Shown one piece after another: positions 49,356 through 62,500 of a stretch of DNA of 64,000 bases. The notes beneath the pieces are model-generated. The model was not told where the DNA came from, did no database searches, and saw only the letters and a list, made by a program, of their open reading frames with translations. The DNA is from Nematostella vectensis (Eukaryota > Cnidaria > Anthozoa > Actiniaria > Edwardsiidae). How positions within the stretch are numbered: position 1 is the first letter of the stretch; each line of letters begins with the position of its first letter. The position numbers and the translations under genes were made by a program. The stretch lies in NCBI RefSeq assembly GCF_932526225.1, contig NC_064036.1, positions 2,294,001 to 2,358,000 of the forward strand, given 5' to 3'.

Positions 49356-52300
49356 TTTCCTATTACATAGACATCATTGCGGACGTTAGCCGGATACTGC
49401 ACCTTTTCCGATCTTGCTTTTTCGTAGGGGTTAAAGACTTCAGTACTTGGCTGAGCATTCTGGCCTAATGAGTAGAGAGAAAACAAGATTTTATCAACAA
49501 GGAGAGGTCTTAGGCTTTCACCAACAGAGATCCTAGGCTCCGTATCTCAGATCTCAGGCAATCTGGATAATTTTACAGCTAGAACCCTTTTGTCGCATTC
49601 TTGGAAACCCAAGGCGTCGCGGTCACAGGCACGAGAGCCTCCACCGCCTCATTCTCGCGCCTCGTTATGCTGACCTCGAGGCAATCTGGGTAATTTTAAA
49701 GCTAGAAGATTTTTGTTGCATCCTCTGGAACCCAGGGCGTCGAGGTCACAGGCGCAAAACCCTCCACTGCCTCGTTCTCATGCCTCTTTCGGCTGACCTT
49801 GACACACTGGGTACCCGAGGATGACTTTCTCAAAGTTATTTAACATGTTTGCCTCGGCTGGGCAAGCTTAGATATTAAGATGCACATAGGAGCCAATCAG
49901 CTAAATTCACGAACACAGAGGGTCCAGTTATTTCTGAAGACTGGGTGGGGACTAGGGCTGATTCACCCTAACTTTGTATTTTATTGTTCTAAATTCTCTC
50001 AAAAATACGTTTATAAAGCTACAATTGAATAGCCGTGTGATGACGTTCATTAACGCTGCAAAAAATAGACTCCCATCCAATGCATTATGGGGTATGTGAG
50101 CTGAGCAAGGGTGAGGTAAGCATTGCATCATGGGGCGGGTGAGTTGTGCAATGCATCATGGGGAGGGTGAGTTGTTCAATTCATCATGGGTAGGGGAGTT
50201 GAGCAAGGCATTATGGGGAGGGTGAGTTGTGCAATGCATCATGGGTAGGGTATGTTATTCAATGCATTATGGCGAGGGTGAGTTGTGCAATGCATCATGG
50301 GGAGGGGGAGTTGTTCAATGCATCATGGGTAGGGGAGTTGAGCAAGGCATTATGGGGAGGGTGAGTTGTACAATGCATCATGGGGAGGGGGAGTTGTTCA
50401 ATGCATCATGGGTAGGGGAGTTGAGCAAGGCATTATGGGGAGGGTGAGTTGTACAATGCATTATGGGGAGGGCGAGTTGAGCAAGGCATCATGGATACGG
50501 CGAGCTGGTCGTTTCTTCGTGTCATGTCTCTCCTTACCCGATAGTTTGCTGTACTCTGCAGGGTTATAGTCAAATGGCACAAACTCTCGGGTGTCCTGAC
50601 TGATGACGTCATAGGATGGCTCGTCCTCCTCGTCTGACCCAGCTGAATGCTGGGCCTCGTTTCCAGTCTTTTTCCTATGGCGTCTCTTTCTGCTGTTATC
50701 TTTGCCAGCACCCTTTATTGTGAAATTTGGTGATATAAGAGGGAGGCACGATAGCTCAATGGCAAGCAAGAGGTCTCAGATACTAATTAGGATCAGGAGG
50801 GCTACGGATTAGACATTGGGGACTGGAATCCCTCTTCTCCAAGGATGAGGACGTTAAGCCGGAGATATGAGAGGGAGGCACGATAGCTCAATGGCAAGCC
50901 AGAGGTCTCGGATACCACTCAGGGATAGCTTGGAATTAGTCAATGGGGACTGTGAAACCCTCTTCTCCCCAAAGAAGGACGTTAAGTCAAATGTCCTGTA
51001 TCACACTTTACTTACAGTGACTCTTAGGATTTCATTATTGCCTCAGAACAAAAGAAGAAGGGAATATGCACTTTCTTGTGGAAGCTTGCGTTTAAAAAAA
51101 TAATGGATGCTGCTGGGCGCAGCAAGGAACACATAACAATTGCCAACTAGTATGTCAAATACTCATCAAATACATTTAAAACAGCACATTTGTTGCAAAT
51201 CGGTAAATCGCATTTCAGGGATGTATTTTGTCTTCGAAGCAGGACCAGCATAACGAACATAAATTTTTAGGTTGACTTCTGTAAATTCGCCATTTTGTTG
51301 ATCAGTACGTAAACACATGCTCTTTAAGGGGGGGGGGGACCGGCTTCTTTTGTTGATGAGAGGATGCACTTGCAGATTCTGTGCAAAGGTTTGAATTTGG
51401 ATCAATTATTTTTCTCATTTTTATAATATTTTTATCTTATTCGGTTCAAGTTCGGTTCGACGTATGCCGCCAACCCACACCACACACGATCAGATTCGAC
51501 TCAGCGATGCGACCTTGAATCTAACACACTCGAGCCAATTCACTGCAAACTTTGTACCGTTCATGTACCTTTTTCCAAAACAATAAGTTCGACTGAATTA
51601 GGTTCATGTTTGGTTCGACGGATGCCTTAAGCCTAAGCGGGATTTTTGGGGGAAATAATATTACGTACCTTTTGCCGTAAGGGAGTGGTATCTTCAGGCT
51701 CACTGTCACTCTGTGAGCGGTCCCTCTTACCAGCTGTAACTGCAGGGAAAGAAAAGATTATATTTCATGCACGAGTTTGTGAAATAGTTAGTAATGTTAT
51801 GCTTGTCTAAGATTATATTGACATAGCAAACACGCCATCATTTTAAGCCTCCCCTTAATACTTAGTCACACAAAGCACACATTCCCATCGGGTTATTCAT
51901 TTAAGTAACTGATATATCTTTATAAATAAACTGTTGTCAAATGTTAGAATAACAAAGAAGTGGCTGTTCGCCACTCTTTAAACATGAAGTCACCTTTGGC
52001 ATGATCTTCGTCGTCTTTGGCCACCTTGCCTTGCGTCGAGTTCATTGGTTGCTCTGTTGCATCTTTCCACTGCTGGTTAATCTAATTGATACACACAGGC
52101 GGTTTCAAAGAAGCAATTATATGCACACTCTTTTTTGTACGTTTTGGATAAATTTTTCACAGCTTTAAAGAGCTACGTGATGACTTTTCTGTGGGCCAAC
52201 TCAATAACCCGCCATGGAAGCATGGAAGCTTTCCTAAGAAGCGCTCATCTTTGTGGTCATCATGGTTATCCACTTAATGTAATGCCCAAGATTGCATAGG

Positions 52301-55300
52301 ATTTCAACCTCCAACGTGAGCGACAGGCAGGGGCAAATGGAAATAAAATGTACCGAAACACACTCGAATAACCATATATTAGTCAAGTTTGGGTGGCAGG
52401 CTAAAGGGTCCAGGTACGCCCCTGACAGGAAATCGTTCATGTGCAAATTACAAGCGAAGACGATAACACAGCCCTTTGAAAACACAAGCGTGGCAGGGGA
52501 ACTTATCACCGTTGATAACTGCGTACGTACCTTAGCGGCATCAGCTTTGGGTTGGTTTCTGTTCACTTCTCCGGTGGAGCTGTCCGGGGTCTTGGTGGGC
52601 AACACCTGAAACACATTCGCAGGATAAAAAAAATGACGAAGGAAAGTCAGTCACATGTGAGGCACATTTTGATGCCATTTTACAAAAACTGGAAACAAGC
52701 GTCCAAAGATGAAAATCTAAGAAGGAATAATTTACATCATTCTGTTACACACTTTTTCTTATTTTATAAAAATAATTACACTTTGTATAAGCGTGCAAGT
52801 GCACGAAAATAAACAAATAAAAAATATTTTAGAAAACCTATATTTAAAAAAAATATTAAACTCACCACTTTAAAAGGATTTATGAATGATGCAGATATCC
52901 TTTTGGCTTTTTTCTGACCTTCCGTTTCAGGTGATTCCTTGACAAAAATAAATAAACACAATTCTATACTTCGTCTTCATTATTAGAAGCATGTTTGTCA
53001 TCAAGCCATACTTTATAGAGTCTTTGGGTTAATTAAGTATGAGAATAACATACCTCTCGCTGGTCGAACAGGCTAATAACCGGTTTGACAACCTTCACAG
53101 GTGGCCCTATAAGCTTGTGACCCTCAAAAGGTGCAGTCCTCTTTAATGGAAGGCCTACAGAAACTAATAAAGTAGCATGTTTATATGTTTATATATATAT
53201 ATTTTATATCTGAAACAGCAGAAGGGTGCCCATCGTATTTCATATTTTCCCACATCACTCATACAACCATATATCCCCTTTCCCTAACGCCAGCACACTG
53301 CAGGAGCCTCTTGCTTCACATGTTCGCCAATATGCTTCCCCCTCCCCCTCCCACCTCCCCCTGTAGCTTATTCTGCATGCCCCCCTCCCCCCCACCCTCC
53401 ATCCTTGTTCCCTTGTTAGCTTACCGTCTGAGAGCAGGCGAGGCCTTGGTCTTTTGCCACCGGCTGATTGTGGCCGTGTTGATGGTGATGGGGTGCTAGT
53501 CTGTGGGTACGAAACGTGCAAGAATAACAAAAATTAATAGAATCTCGGGATTCTATTAATTTTAAGAACTACTTATAAACAAAACACTAACCGTCTGTGG
53601 TGTCTGTTGTCGAGTCTCATTCGTCTCTACTGGAACTGTCTGTAATATCAAGCATGTTTACATAAAAGTAAGCAACCATAGTGACATCTCTTCCATCATT
53701 TGCAATGTGATATTATTTGACAAATTTGGCAGTTTCATGAACATGACAATTTCAATCATTTCCTTGTCTAAAAAATCCCACTATAATGTGTAACGTCTCA
53801 ACCTTACCGTGGTAGAAGCATCTCTTGACTGAAGTATTAACTGGTGAACCTCATTTACATATTGCTTCACCAGAGTGGGGACTGGGTTGCAACAGGCAAG
53901 GACACCTTGGGGCTCCCTGTGTCAGAATAACAAGGTTGAGATTTGAACGGAGGTTGTCGGCCTAACACAGGGTACCCAATACATAACAGCAAGTTAATGA
54001 CTGACAATATCAAAAAAGGATGTTCTACCCTCACTCACCTCGGCAACGTCTCGGCAATGGTGAACAGCATGTGATTGGGGAGAACATATCTAAGTCACGG
54101 AAAGCATAGCATATCAATCAAGAGGCCAGTGTCAATGAGAGAGCTGGGTTAAAGGGGCAGCGTCATGGAACTGTGCATGTCTGGAGTCAGTGTTTATTGT
54201 AGGCTTTTAATTTTCTACAAACAGTTGAACTTCAATGTCTTGTTGAAATAATAAGCAATATTTTATTGAGAACTATGTTAATTGAATATTTTTGGTCATT
54301 TCCTTTGAGTTTAAGTCTCCCACATATACCAAAGGCTCATAAGTCAATATTAGAATTTGACTGAAGTTCATTATTGCAATTATAATCAGAACACTGCAAC
54401 GCTAGCAGTCACAAATTATAAGCCTCCTGTAAAATTGCTTATCTCTGAGCCTAGGTCGGCTGGAATAAAAATATTTTTGCACAGGTAACAAGACAGTTGT
54501 GTTAAGAGATTGATAAATTAGTGATTTGCTGTCCACTCACGTTTTCGATGCAAAATTTTACATTTTGCGCTATCCATAATCTAGCGTACCTGCATAAATT
54601 ATTCTCACGCTGTGATGAAAATGCTCGTATTTTAGAGTGCACACAGCTTGGTATAGCATTATTTTACGATAAACACAAACATTTTTAGATGGACAACTCC
54701 AGGAATGATATTTATTTTGGTTTAGAATATAAATTTTGAATTTAGCACTCAGAGCAATTGTCCTGACATGGTCACTCGACAGCTGACTGATAACTGATTG
54801 TTCTTGAGCCTGGGGGTGGGAGGAGCTTTCGCTTTTATGGCGGGACCTGGTGTTTAAGTCTGATAAGGGACACATAAGTAACGACCTAGGATCCGTGACA
54901 AACTCTATCGCCCTCAAAAATGAGAGCAATGTAAAGCATCTTACATTCTTTTTCTTTACTTTCGCCCATCTTAAATTTCGCGACTTTCTTAAATTTCGCG
55001 AAGTTCGAGTGACTTTATTTTTTCATTTAAACAAAAAAATTAACAACTGAAACAGGACCAATATATTGAAACAAAAGCAACACGTTATTTCATTTAAAAG
55101 TCTGTCTTACAGAAAAAAGTATCCAGTGAACCAAAATGTTGAACGTGCATAAAGGCCTCTCCCACCATTGTCTTTTTTGATTTCTTGTCTCTAATTGGTT
55201 CTAATGATTTACCTAGGCAACAGTTCAAAGGGGTGCTTATCAAATAACATGACTTTGCATACTCCGTGCAAGATCCCACTGGGTTTGGTTGGCTATGTTT

Positions 55301-58300
55301 CTAAATACCTTTTCGAGTGACTTACTGTATTTTGTAACACATCGATTATCGAAAGCATATTGACCACCAGTTACACACGTGCTATCAACGTATTACTCAC
55401 CCGTAGCTCTCGTCCTCCCGGCGAGCGATGGTGTCTCTCCACGCATACAGAGCACGGAATGCCCTTAGCTGGCAAATGACAAAATAAGTGGTCAAACACA
55501 GAATGGGACATAAATACTGTATATATGAATTACTAATAAATGTACTTCTTAAAAATCAATCTTTCACAAATAGCTAATCGTACTAACTTTGTCAACTTGT
55601 TATGATGGCGGGCAGAATTACCTGTACTGGGTTAAGGGGTCGGCGCTGCTTCGTATACAAGTTCATGTAGGACTCACTGGTGAACAAGGGTTTCTCGTAA
55701 TGCTGCAGAATACACAACAAACAGAGTAAAGGCACGTAATATCCGTAATAGAAGACAATTTTGCAATTACTCAAGCAAGGGTGGGAGCACATTAGCTATC
55801 TGCTGGAAGGTAAAGGATTGTGTTTTGTCGCAAAAAAAACACACCCCTCCCACAATTTCGTTTTGCACATTCAAAATGGCAGCCTGCTTGCTAATTTTGC
55901 AATAAAAATAAACAAACATGCCATAAACAGACACTTTTTTGTTATTATTTACATCTGAGAATACAAGGGACTATTCACAAGGAATATTTAAAATAACCAT
56001 AATAACCATACGCCATTAACAAGGATTTGTTTCACTTTTGAGTCTAGCCAATGGAAATAGATGTTTAGTGGGACTCAGTATTGCTTTGTGCGAAAAAAAT
56101 GTGGGGTGATTCACCTTATTTAAAGCAGAATTTTAACGACAAAACATACTGTAAACCGGGAAATTTTCATGCCCATTTATTTCAATAACAGCAACTAAAT
56201 CGCTCTTTGCCATACTTTTATTTTCACATACCTGGACTTTTTGCTTAAACAAACAATGGTTTTTCATTTTCTTGTTGTTTTAATTTGCGCGCAATGAAAA
56301 TTCAAAAAGCGCAAACACATGTAGCGATAATATTAAACGTTGTAATTTTTACACGATCACGTTATATTTTCAGCTCACCTTTTGACAAACTTCCGTGCTA
56401 CGGCTATAGACGGAGAGGAGCAGGTTATTGTTTTCGTTTCCTGTTCGTATGAGTTCATTGCGCAGCCTGTCATGGATGTACAACAAGTAGTGGGTATCTT
56501 CACGTGCGTAGCGGATCATCTCTTCCGGGAGCGGCCTAAACAAGAGGAAAGACCAGATGGTATGTTAAAGGGCGAAAGTATCAATAGGTGTAGAGTGGTG
56601 TCTCTATTTTAAAAGGTTAAAATTAGGGTACATCTAGGTTTACATTATGGTACACATACGTTTATGTTATGGTACACCTAGTTTTATGCTATGGTAAAAG
56701 ATAAAGCCTCATTGTCACCAGTTTACTGCCAGTCGATTATGTAACAATCTCCGATAATTTTTAACGGAAAACACAAAAAAACATTTCAAAATCGTAAAAG
56801 CAGTGGGTTTATTGGAAGTTTCTTCGAGGATGTGACTGATAATTTTGAGAGGATGGCATGTTTAATAGCGCAGATTCTAATAGTTTCTTTTGTCCCTGTT
56901 AGGACAGGAAGGTTTACGCTATACCCAAGTTTAAGTTATGGTACACCTAGGTTCGCATTACGGTACACCTAGGTTTGCATTATGGTACACCTAGGTTCGC
57001 ATTACGGTACACCTAGGTTTGCATTATGGTACACCTAGGTTTGCATTACGGTACACCTAGGTGTGCATTACGGTACACCTAGGTTTGCATTATGGTACAC
57101 CTAGGTTTGCATTATGGTACACCTACGTTTGCATTACGGGACACCTAGGTTTGCATTACGGTACACCTAGGTTTGCATTATGGTACACCTAGGTTTGCAT
57201 TATGGTACACCTACGTTTGCATTACGGTACACCTAGGTTTGCATTACGGTACAACTAGGTTTGCATTACGGTACACCTACTGAAGGTTTGCATTACGGTA
57301 CACCTAGGTTTGCATTACGGTACACCTAGGTTTGCATTACGGTACAACTAGGTTTGCATTACGGTACACCTACTGAAGGTTTGCATTACGGTACACCTAG
57401 GTTTGCATTATGGTACAACTAGTTTTGCATTATGGTACACCTACAGTACTGACGGAAAGTAATGCAAAAGAAATTGGCTGAAGTTCGCTGAATTACCTCA
57501 AGAACATCCGAAAACACCTGAACTTTGGCAAATTTCGGAACGGCCAAAATTCTTTTGTTTTACACGCTCACAATCTTTGGTTATTTTCGCCTAAACAGCG
57601 ATTTCAAGGCAAACAATTTCTAGCCGAATTTCTCCCTATTTCACCAAATTTCGGATGGGCTAAAATGTACAGCAGAAAATCCAAAGAATGTACAGATACT
57701 AAAATGTTTCTTGGCAGATCGACAGGGTTTTAAACACTTAATCACTTGCGAATACTGTGTTCTTGTATATTTGCAGGTATATTTCTTTATGAAGAAACTC
57801 ACAGGACTGAACACTCTAATTCTCAGTTGATTGATTTTATAATCAATAACATTATGGTAACAGGTTCACAAAAAGTAGATTAGTCTACCGTATTCTCCAA
57901 TCCGCAAGCTGGTACTGTTTGTCAGCTGTAACACCACAGAACTTCTTAAGGAGGAAAGCCAGGGAAAAACGCTCAAGTGCCAGCACACGCGACGCCTGGC
58001 CAGTGTCGAACATGTTCACGACATAGATACCAAAGTCCCTCTGCAGCCAGCCCACATCCATATCAGCTCCGTGAAATACCTGACAAGTCGTGCAAGAAAC
58101 AGTAAGTTGAGGCTGAGAGTGTTTGACTCATGAAATCCAACACTGTCTAAAGACAGGATGTTAAAAATGTGTTATACCTTTTTGAGAATGTTAGGTTAAA
58201 TTGGTGATGGTGAGGGCAGATGGTGATTAAGGGTGGGATGGATATTTCTCGTTACTTGGCGATTCGGTTGTTAGGCACGCGCGCGATCATCCAGGAACTT

Positions 58301-59518
58301 CACATTTTTAGGCTGGAAAATCGAATGGCGGGAAAAGAATTTAAGTGCATGCAATACTCCTAGCTTCGAAAACAAATGCCGAAACTGACGAGAAAGCGTA
58401 ATAAAACAGCAAATACTGTAACCAAAAATAGGCGATCATGATTTTTCCCCTAGGGAACCTACTTAGCAACCTAAAGTGCTGATTTGAGCAAGAAAAAGTT
58501 GTTTCAATGCATATTTCACTGTTAAGAAGCGAGAGAATAGTCGATATTTTTGATAACAACATTCTTTCACAACATTCACATTTGTAACCAGGCTTTATCG
58601 CAATACTCCATTGCGCATGCGTTGATAGTTCTACTTCCGTTTTTCGTTTCCAACTCTATAATCTTTGAGAAGAGTGGACTGATCGCGATCCCCCTAGGCA
58701 AAGAATATTCACCTAGTTGCCGTCTACAAAACTACGAATCGATTTTCCGATATTTTAAAAATTAAAGAACTTATTTAGAAACGAGTAGGAAAATAAAAAT
58801 TGTGCCAAAACTTTATTATTTGGAAGAATCAAAAATGCATATGTAACTTTGTAGGCACCCTCCTGAAAAATGTTATAAAGCTTCATTTATCATTGCAGAT
58901 ACTTCAACTGCTAAGATTATAGAATTTTTCTGTTGTGACCTGATGTGATGGCGTCATCCCCTGATGACATCACCAAAATTTAGACATTGATAAACAATGA
59001 TGCCATGCCTAAATTCATTTTATTTAAAAAAATATTTAGAGGATTTATAGCGTTTGAAAGTTTCCTTAGCAACGATCCTCAGAGAAATGTCCCAACACCC
59101 TTTAAGTGTTCTACTACCTCTTAATCTAGTTTGATAAGTGAATGACCCATAATTTTCACCAACGTCACATGAACAAGGTATTGTATGTAATGAATGTGTT
59201 CTACCTTGAGTCTGAATTAATAAATGAATTGTGACTCACTACTGTCATGAGGGTGGATAGATATTGATAAAGTGTTTTTATCAATTAATATATTTTGATA
59301 AGTAAACAATAATTTTCACCAACATCATAATAGTAGGTATGTGAAAATAATTTAAAAAAATTGTTATACTGTACCTTGAGTATATTGGGATTCGTAAATG
59401 ACTCATTAAGTAGGTGAAGGTCATTTCGTAGCTCTAGAGTGTCCACAAGAAAGTCATGATCCCGGGTTGAGATCTGCATCAGGCAGACAAAGCCCAGAAA
59501 CGACCGGTATGAGTGGTG
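49352..59518 (-). CDS. EXOSC10: EXOSC10 / Rrp6 exosome 3'-5' exoribonuclease (partial, 5' exons off window)
   Basis: Catalytic nuclear exosome subunit for rRNA, snoRNA and RNA decay. Sixteen exons in phase: 59375-59518, 57889-58079, 56379-56535, 55622-55702, 55401-55468, 54039-54089, 53808-53916, 53592-53639, 53425-53500, 53054-53154, 52866-52937, 52531-52605, 51994-52081, 51669-51739, 50538-50712 and 49352-49464; 539 residues, roughly the C-terminal 60%. The DEDD-Y nuclease domain shows [48 protein letters not shown] and [11 protein letters not shown] (the conserved Tyr and last Asp). An HRDC domain follows ([20 protein letters not shown] and YVLPNHML). CCNPVP precedes a long basic, low-complexity tail containing REFVPFDY. 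The first DE pair must lie on the missing exon. The last exon is the least certain because it runs into a minisatellite. Confidence 0.93.
50080..50492. repeat. About 29-bp minisatellite in the last EXOSC10 intron
   Basis: Unit: GGGGAGGGTGAGTTGTGCAA then TGCATCAT, with variants GTAGGGGAGTTGAGCAAGGC. Roughly 14 copies. Each unit carries GGGTGAGT on the plus strand, opposite to the gene, so it is not a donor for EXOSC10. Confidence 0.88.
50746..50985 (+). repeat. Tandem pair of tRNA-like SINE fragments (tentative)
   Basis: Two copies, about 120 bp apart, of GAGGGAGGCACGATAGCTCA, ATGGCAAGC and AGAGGTCTC(A/G)GATAC, each followed by CCCTCTTCTCC and AGGACGTTAAG. TAGCTCAATGG resembles a Pol III A box. 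The B box is not convincing and no poly-A tail is seen. Confidence 0.4.
54400..54858. repeat. Dispersed repeat in EXOSC10 intron shared with the NOC2L 3' flank
   Basis: 54400-54438 is the reverse complement of 13998-14036, and 54812-54858 matches 14073-14121 directly (GGGGGTGGGAGGAGCTT). A repeat family of unknown type, with ends rearranged between the two sites. Confidence 0.6.
56625..57445. repeat. 22-bp minisatellite in EXOSC10 intron between exons 57889-58079 and 56379-56535
   Basis: Unit: GGTACACCTAGGTTTGCATT and A(C/T). The main block is 56925-57445 with looser copies from 56625; a MITE relic (56715-56905) interrupts it. The longer variant with TACTGAA recurs twice. Confidence 0.9.
56715..56905. 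mobile_element. Degraded copy of the 223-bp MITE (EXOSC10 intron)
   Basis: Starts TCACCAGTTTACTGCC and follows 29669-29891 closely (AACAATCTCCGAT, TTTAACGGAAAAC, TTTATTGGAAGTTTCTT). The right terminal repeat is lost. It sits inside the 22-bp minisatellite. Confidence 0.75.
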
Positions 59519-62500
59519 CTGCAATAGAGGGAAAAACATCATTTAACCCAGAAACGACCGGTATGAGTAGTGCTGCAATAGAGGGAAAAACATAATTTAA
59601 CCCAGAAACGACCGGTATGAGTGGTGCTGCAAGAGAGGGGAAAAACATCATTTAACCCAGAAACGACCAGTATGAGTGGTGCTGCAATAGAGGGAAAAAC
59701 ATCATTTAACCCAGAAACGACCGGTATGAGTGGTGCTGCAAGAGAGGGGAAAAACATCATTTAACCCAGAAACGACCGGTATGAGTGGTGCTGCAAGATA
59801 GGGGAAAAACATCATTTAACCCAGTAACGACCGGTATGAGTGGTGCTGCAAGATAGGGGAAAAACATCATTTAACCCAGAAACGACCGGTATGAGTGGTG
59901 CTGCAAGATAGGGGAAAAACATCATTTAACCCAGTAACGACCGGTATGAGTGGTGCTGCAATAGAGGGAAAAACATCATTTAACCCAGAAACGACCGGTA
60001 TGAGTGGTGCTGCAAGAGAGGGGAAAAACATCATTTAACCCAGAAACGACCGGTATGAGTGGTGCTGCAAGATAGGGGAAAAACATCATTTAACCCAGTA
60101 ACGACCGGTATGAGTGGTGCTGCAATAGAGGGAAAAAACATCATTTAACCCAGAAACGACCGGGATGAGTGGTGCTGCAAGAGAGGGGAAAAACATCATT
60201 TAACCCAGAAACGACCGGTATGAGTGGTGCTACAAGAGAAGGGAAAAACATCATTTAACCCAGAAACGACCGGTATGAGTGGTGCTGCAATAGAGGGGAA
60301 AAACATCATTTAACCCAGAAACGACCGGTATGAGTGGTGCTACAAGAGAGGGAAAAACATCATTTAACCCAGAAACGACTGGTATGAGTGGTGCTACAAG
60401 AGAAGGGAAAAACATCATTTAACCCAGAAACGACCGGTATGAGTGGTGCTACAAGAGAGGGGAAAACATCATTTAACCCAGAAACGACCGGTATGAGTGG
60501 TGCTGCAATAGAGGGAAAAAACATCATTTAACCCAGAAACGACCGGTATGAGTGGTGCTACAAGAGAGGGGAAAGCATCATTTAACCCAGAAACGACCGG
60601 TATGAGTGGTGCTGCAAGAGAGGGAAAAACATCATTTAACCCAGAAACGACCGGTATGAGTGGTGCTGCAAGAGAAGGGAAAAACATCATTTAACCCAGA
60701 AACGACTGGTATGAGTGGTGCTGCAAGAGAGGGGAAAAACATCATTTAACCCAGAAACGACCGGTATGAGTAGTGCTACAAGAGAGGGGAAAACATCATT
60801 TAACCCAGAAACGACCGGTATGAGTGGTGCTACAAGAGAGGGAAAAACATCATTTAACCCAGAAACGACCGGTATTAGTGGTGCTACAAGAGAGGGAAAA
60901 ACATCATTTAACCCAGAAACGACCGGTATGAGTGGTGCTGCAAGAGAGGGGAAAACATCATTTAACCCAGAAACGACCAGTATGAGTGGTGCTGCAATAG
61001 AGGGAAAAACATCATTTAACCCAGAAACGACCGGTATGAGTGGTGCTACAAGAGAAGGAAAAACATCATTTAACCCAGAAACGACCGGTATGAGTGGTGC
61101 TGCAATAGAGGGGAAAAACATCATTTAACCCAGAAACGACCGGTATGAGTAGTGCTGCAAGAGAGGGGAAAAACATCATTTAACCCAGAAACGACCGGTA
61201 TGAGTGGTGCTGCAAGAGAGGGAAAAACATCATTTAACCCAGAAACGACCGGTATGAGTGGTGCTGCAATAGAGGGAAAAAACATCATTTAACCCAGAAA
61301 CGACCGGTATGAGTGGTGCTACAAGAGAAGGGAAAAACATCATTTAACCCAGAAACGACCGGTATGAGTGGTGCTACAAGAGAGGGAAAAACATCATTTA
61401 ACCCAGAAACGACCGGTATGAGTGGTGCTACAAGAGAGGGAAAAACATCATTTAACACAGAAACGACCGGTATGAGTGGTGCTGCAAGAGAGGGGAAAAC
61501 ATCATTTAACCCAGAAACGACCGGTATGAGTGGTGCTGCAAGAGAGGGGAAAAACATCATTTAACCCAGAAACGACCGGTATGAGTGGTGCTGCAAGAGA
61601 AGGGAAAAACATCATTTAACCCAGAAACGACCGGTATGAGTGGTGCTACAAGAGAGGGAAAAACATCATTTAACCCAGAAACGACCGGTATGAGTGGTGC
61701 TACAAGAGAGGGGAAAACATCATTTAACCCAGAAACGACCAGTATGAGTAGTGCTACAAGAGAGGGGAAAACATCATTTAACCCAGAAACGACCGGTATG
61801 AGTAGTGCTACAAGAGAGGGAAAAACATCATTTAACCCAGAAACGACCGGTATGAGTAGTGCTACAAGAGAGGGGAAAACATCATTTAACCCAGAAACGA
61901 CCGGTATGAGTGGTGCTACAAGAGAGGGAAAAACATCATTTAACCCAGAAACGACCGGTATGAGTGGTGCTACAAGAGAGGGGAAAACATCATTTAACCC
62001 AGAAACGACCAGTATGAGTAGTGCTACAAGAGAGGGGAAAACATCATTTAACCCAGAAACGACCGGTATGAGTAGTGCTACAAGAGAGGGAAAAACATCA
62101 TTTAACCCAGAAACGACCGGTATGAGTAGTGCTACAAGAGAGGGGAAAACATCATTTAACCCAGAAACGACCGGTATGAGTGGTGCTACAAGAGAGGGAA
62201 AAACATCATTTAACCCAGAAACGACCGGTATGAGTGGTGCTACAAGAGAGGGGAAAACATCATTTAACCCAGAAACGACCGGTATGAGTGGTGCTACAAG
62301 AGAGGGAAAAACATCATTTAACCCAGAAACGACCGGTATGAGTGGTGCTACAAGAGAGGGGAAAACGTCATTTAACCCAGAAACGACCGGTATGAGTAGT
62401 GCTGCAAGAGAGGGAAAAACATCATTTAACCCAGAAACGACCGGTATGAGTGGTGCTACAAGAGAGGGGAAAACATCATTTAACCCAGAAACGACCGGTA

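Noticed and set aside
48377-49389. Three 240-249-codon frames (HHSLLHYYQSSFPTT repeats)
   Set aside because: 27-28-bp minisatellite. All three plus frames are open, which marks low complexity.
50746-50830. Functional tRNA gene
   Set aside because: A-box-like motif only; no acceptable B box, anticodon arm or acceptor stem.
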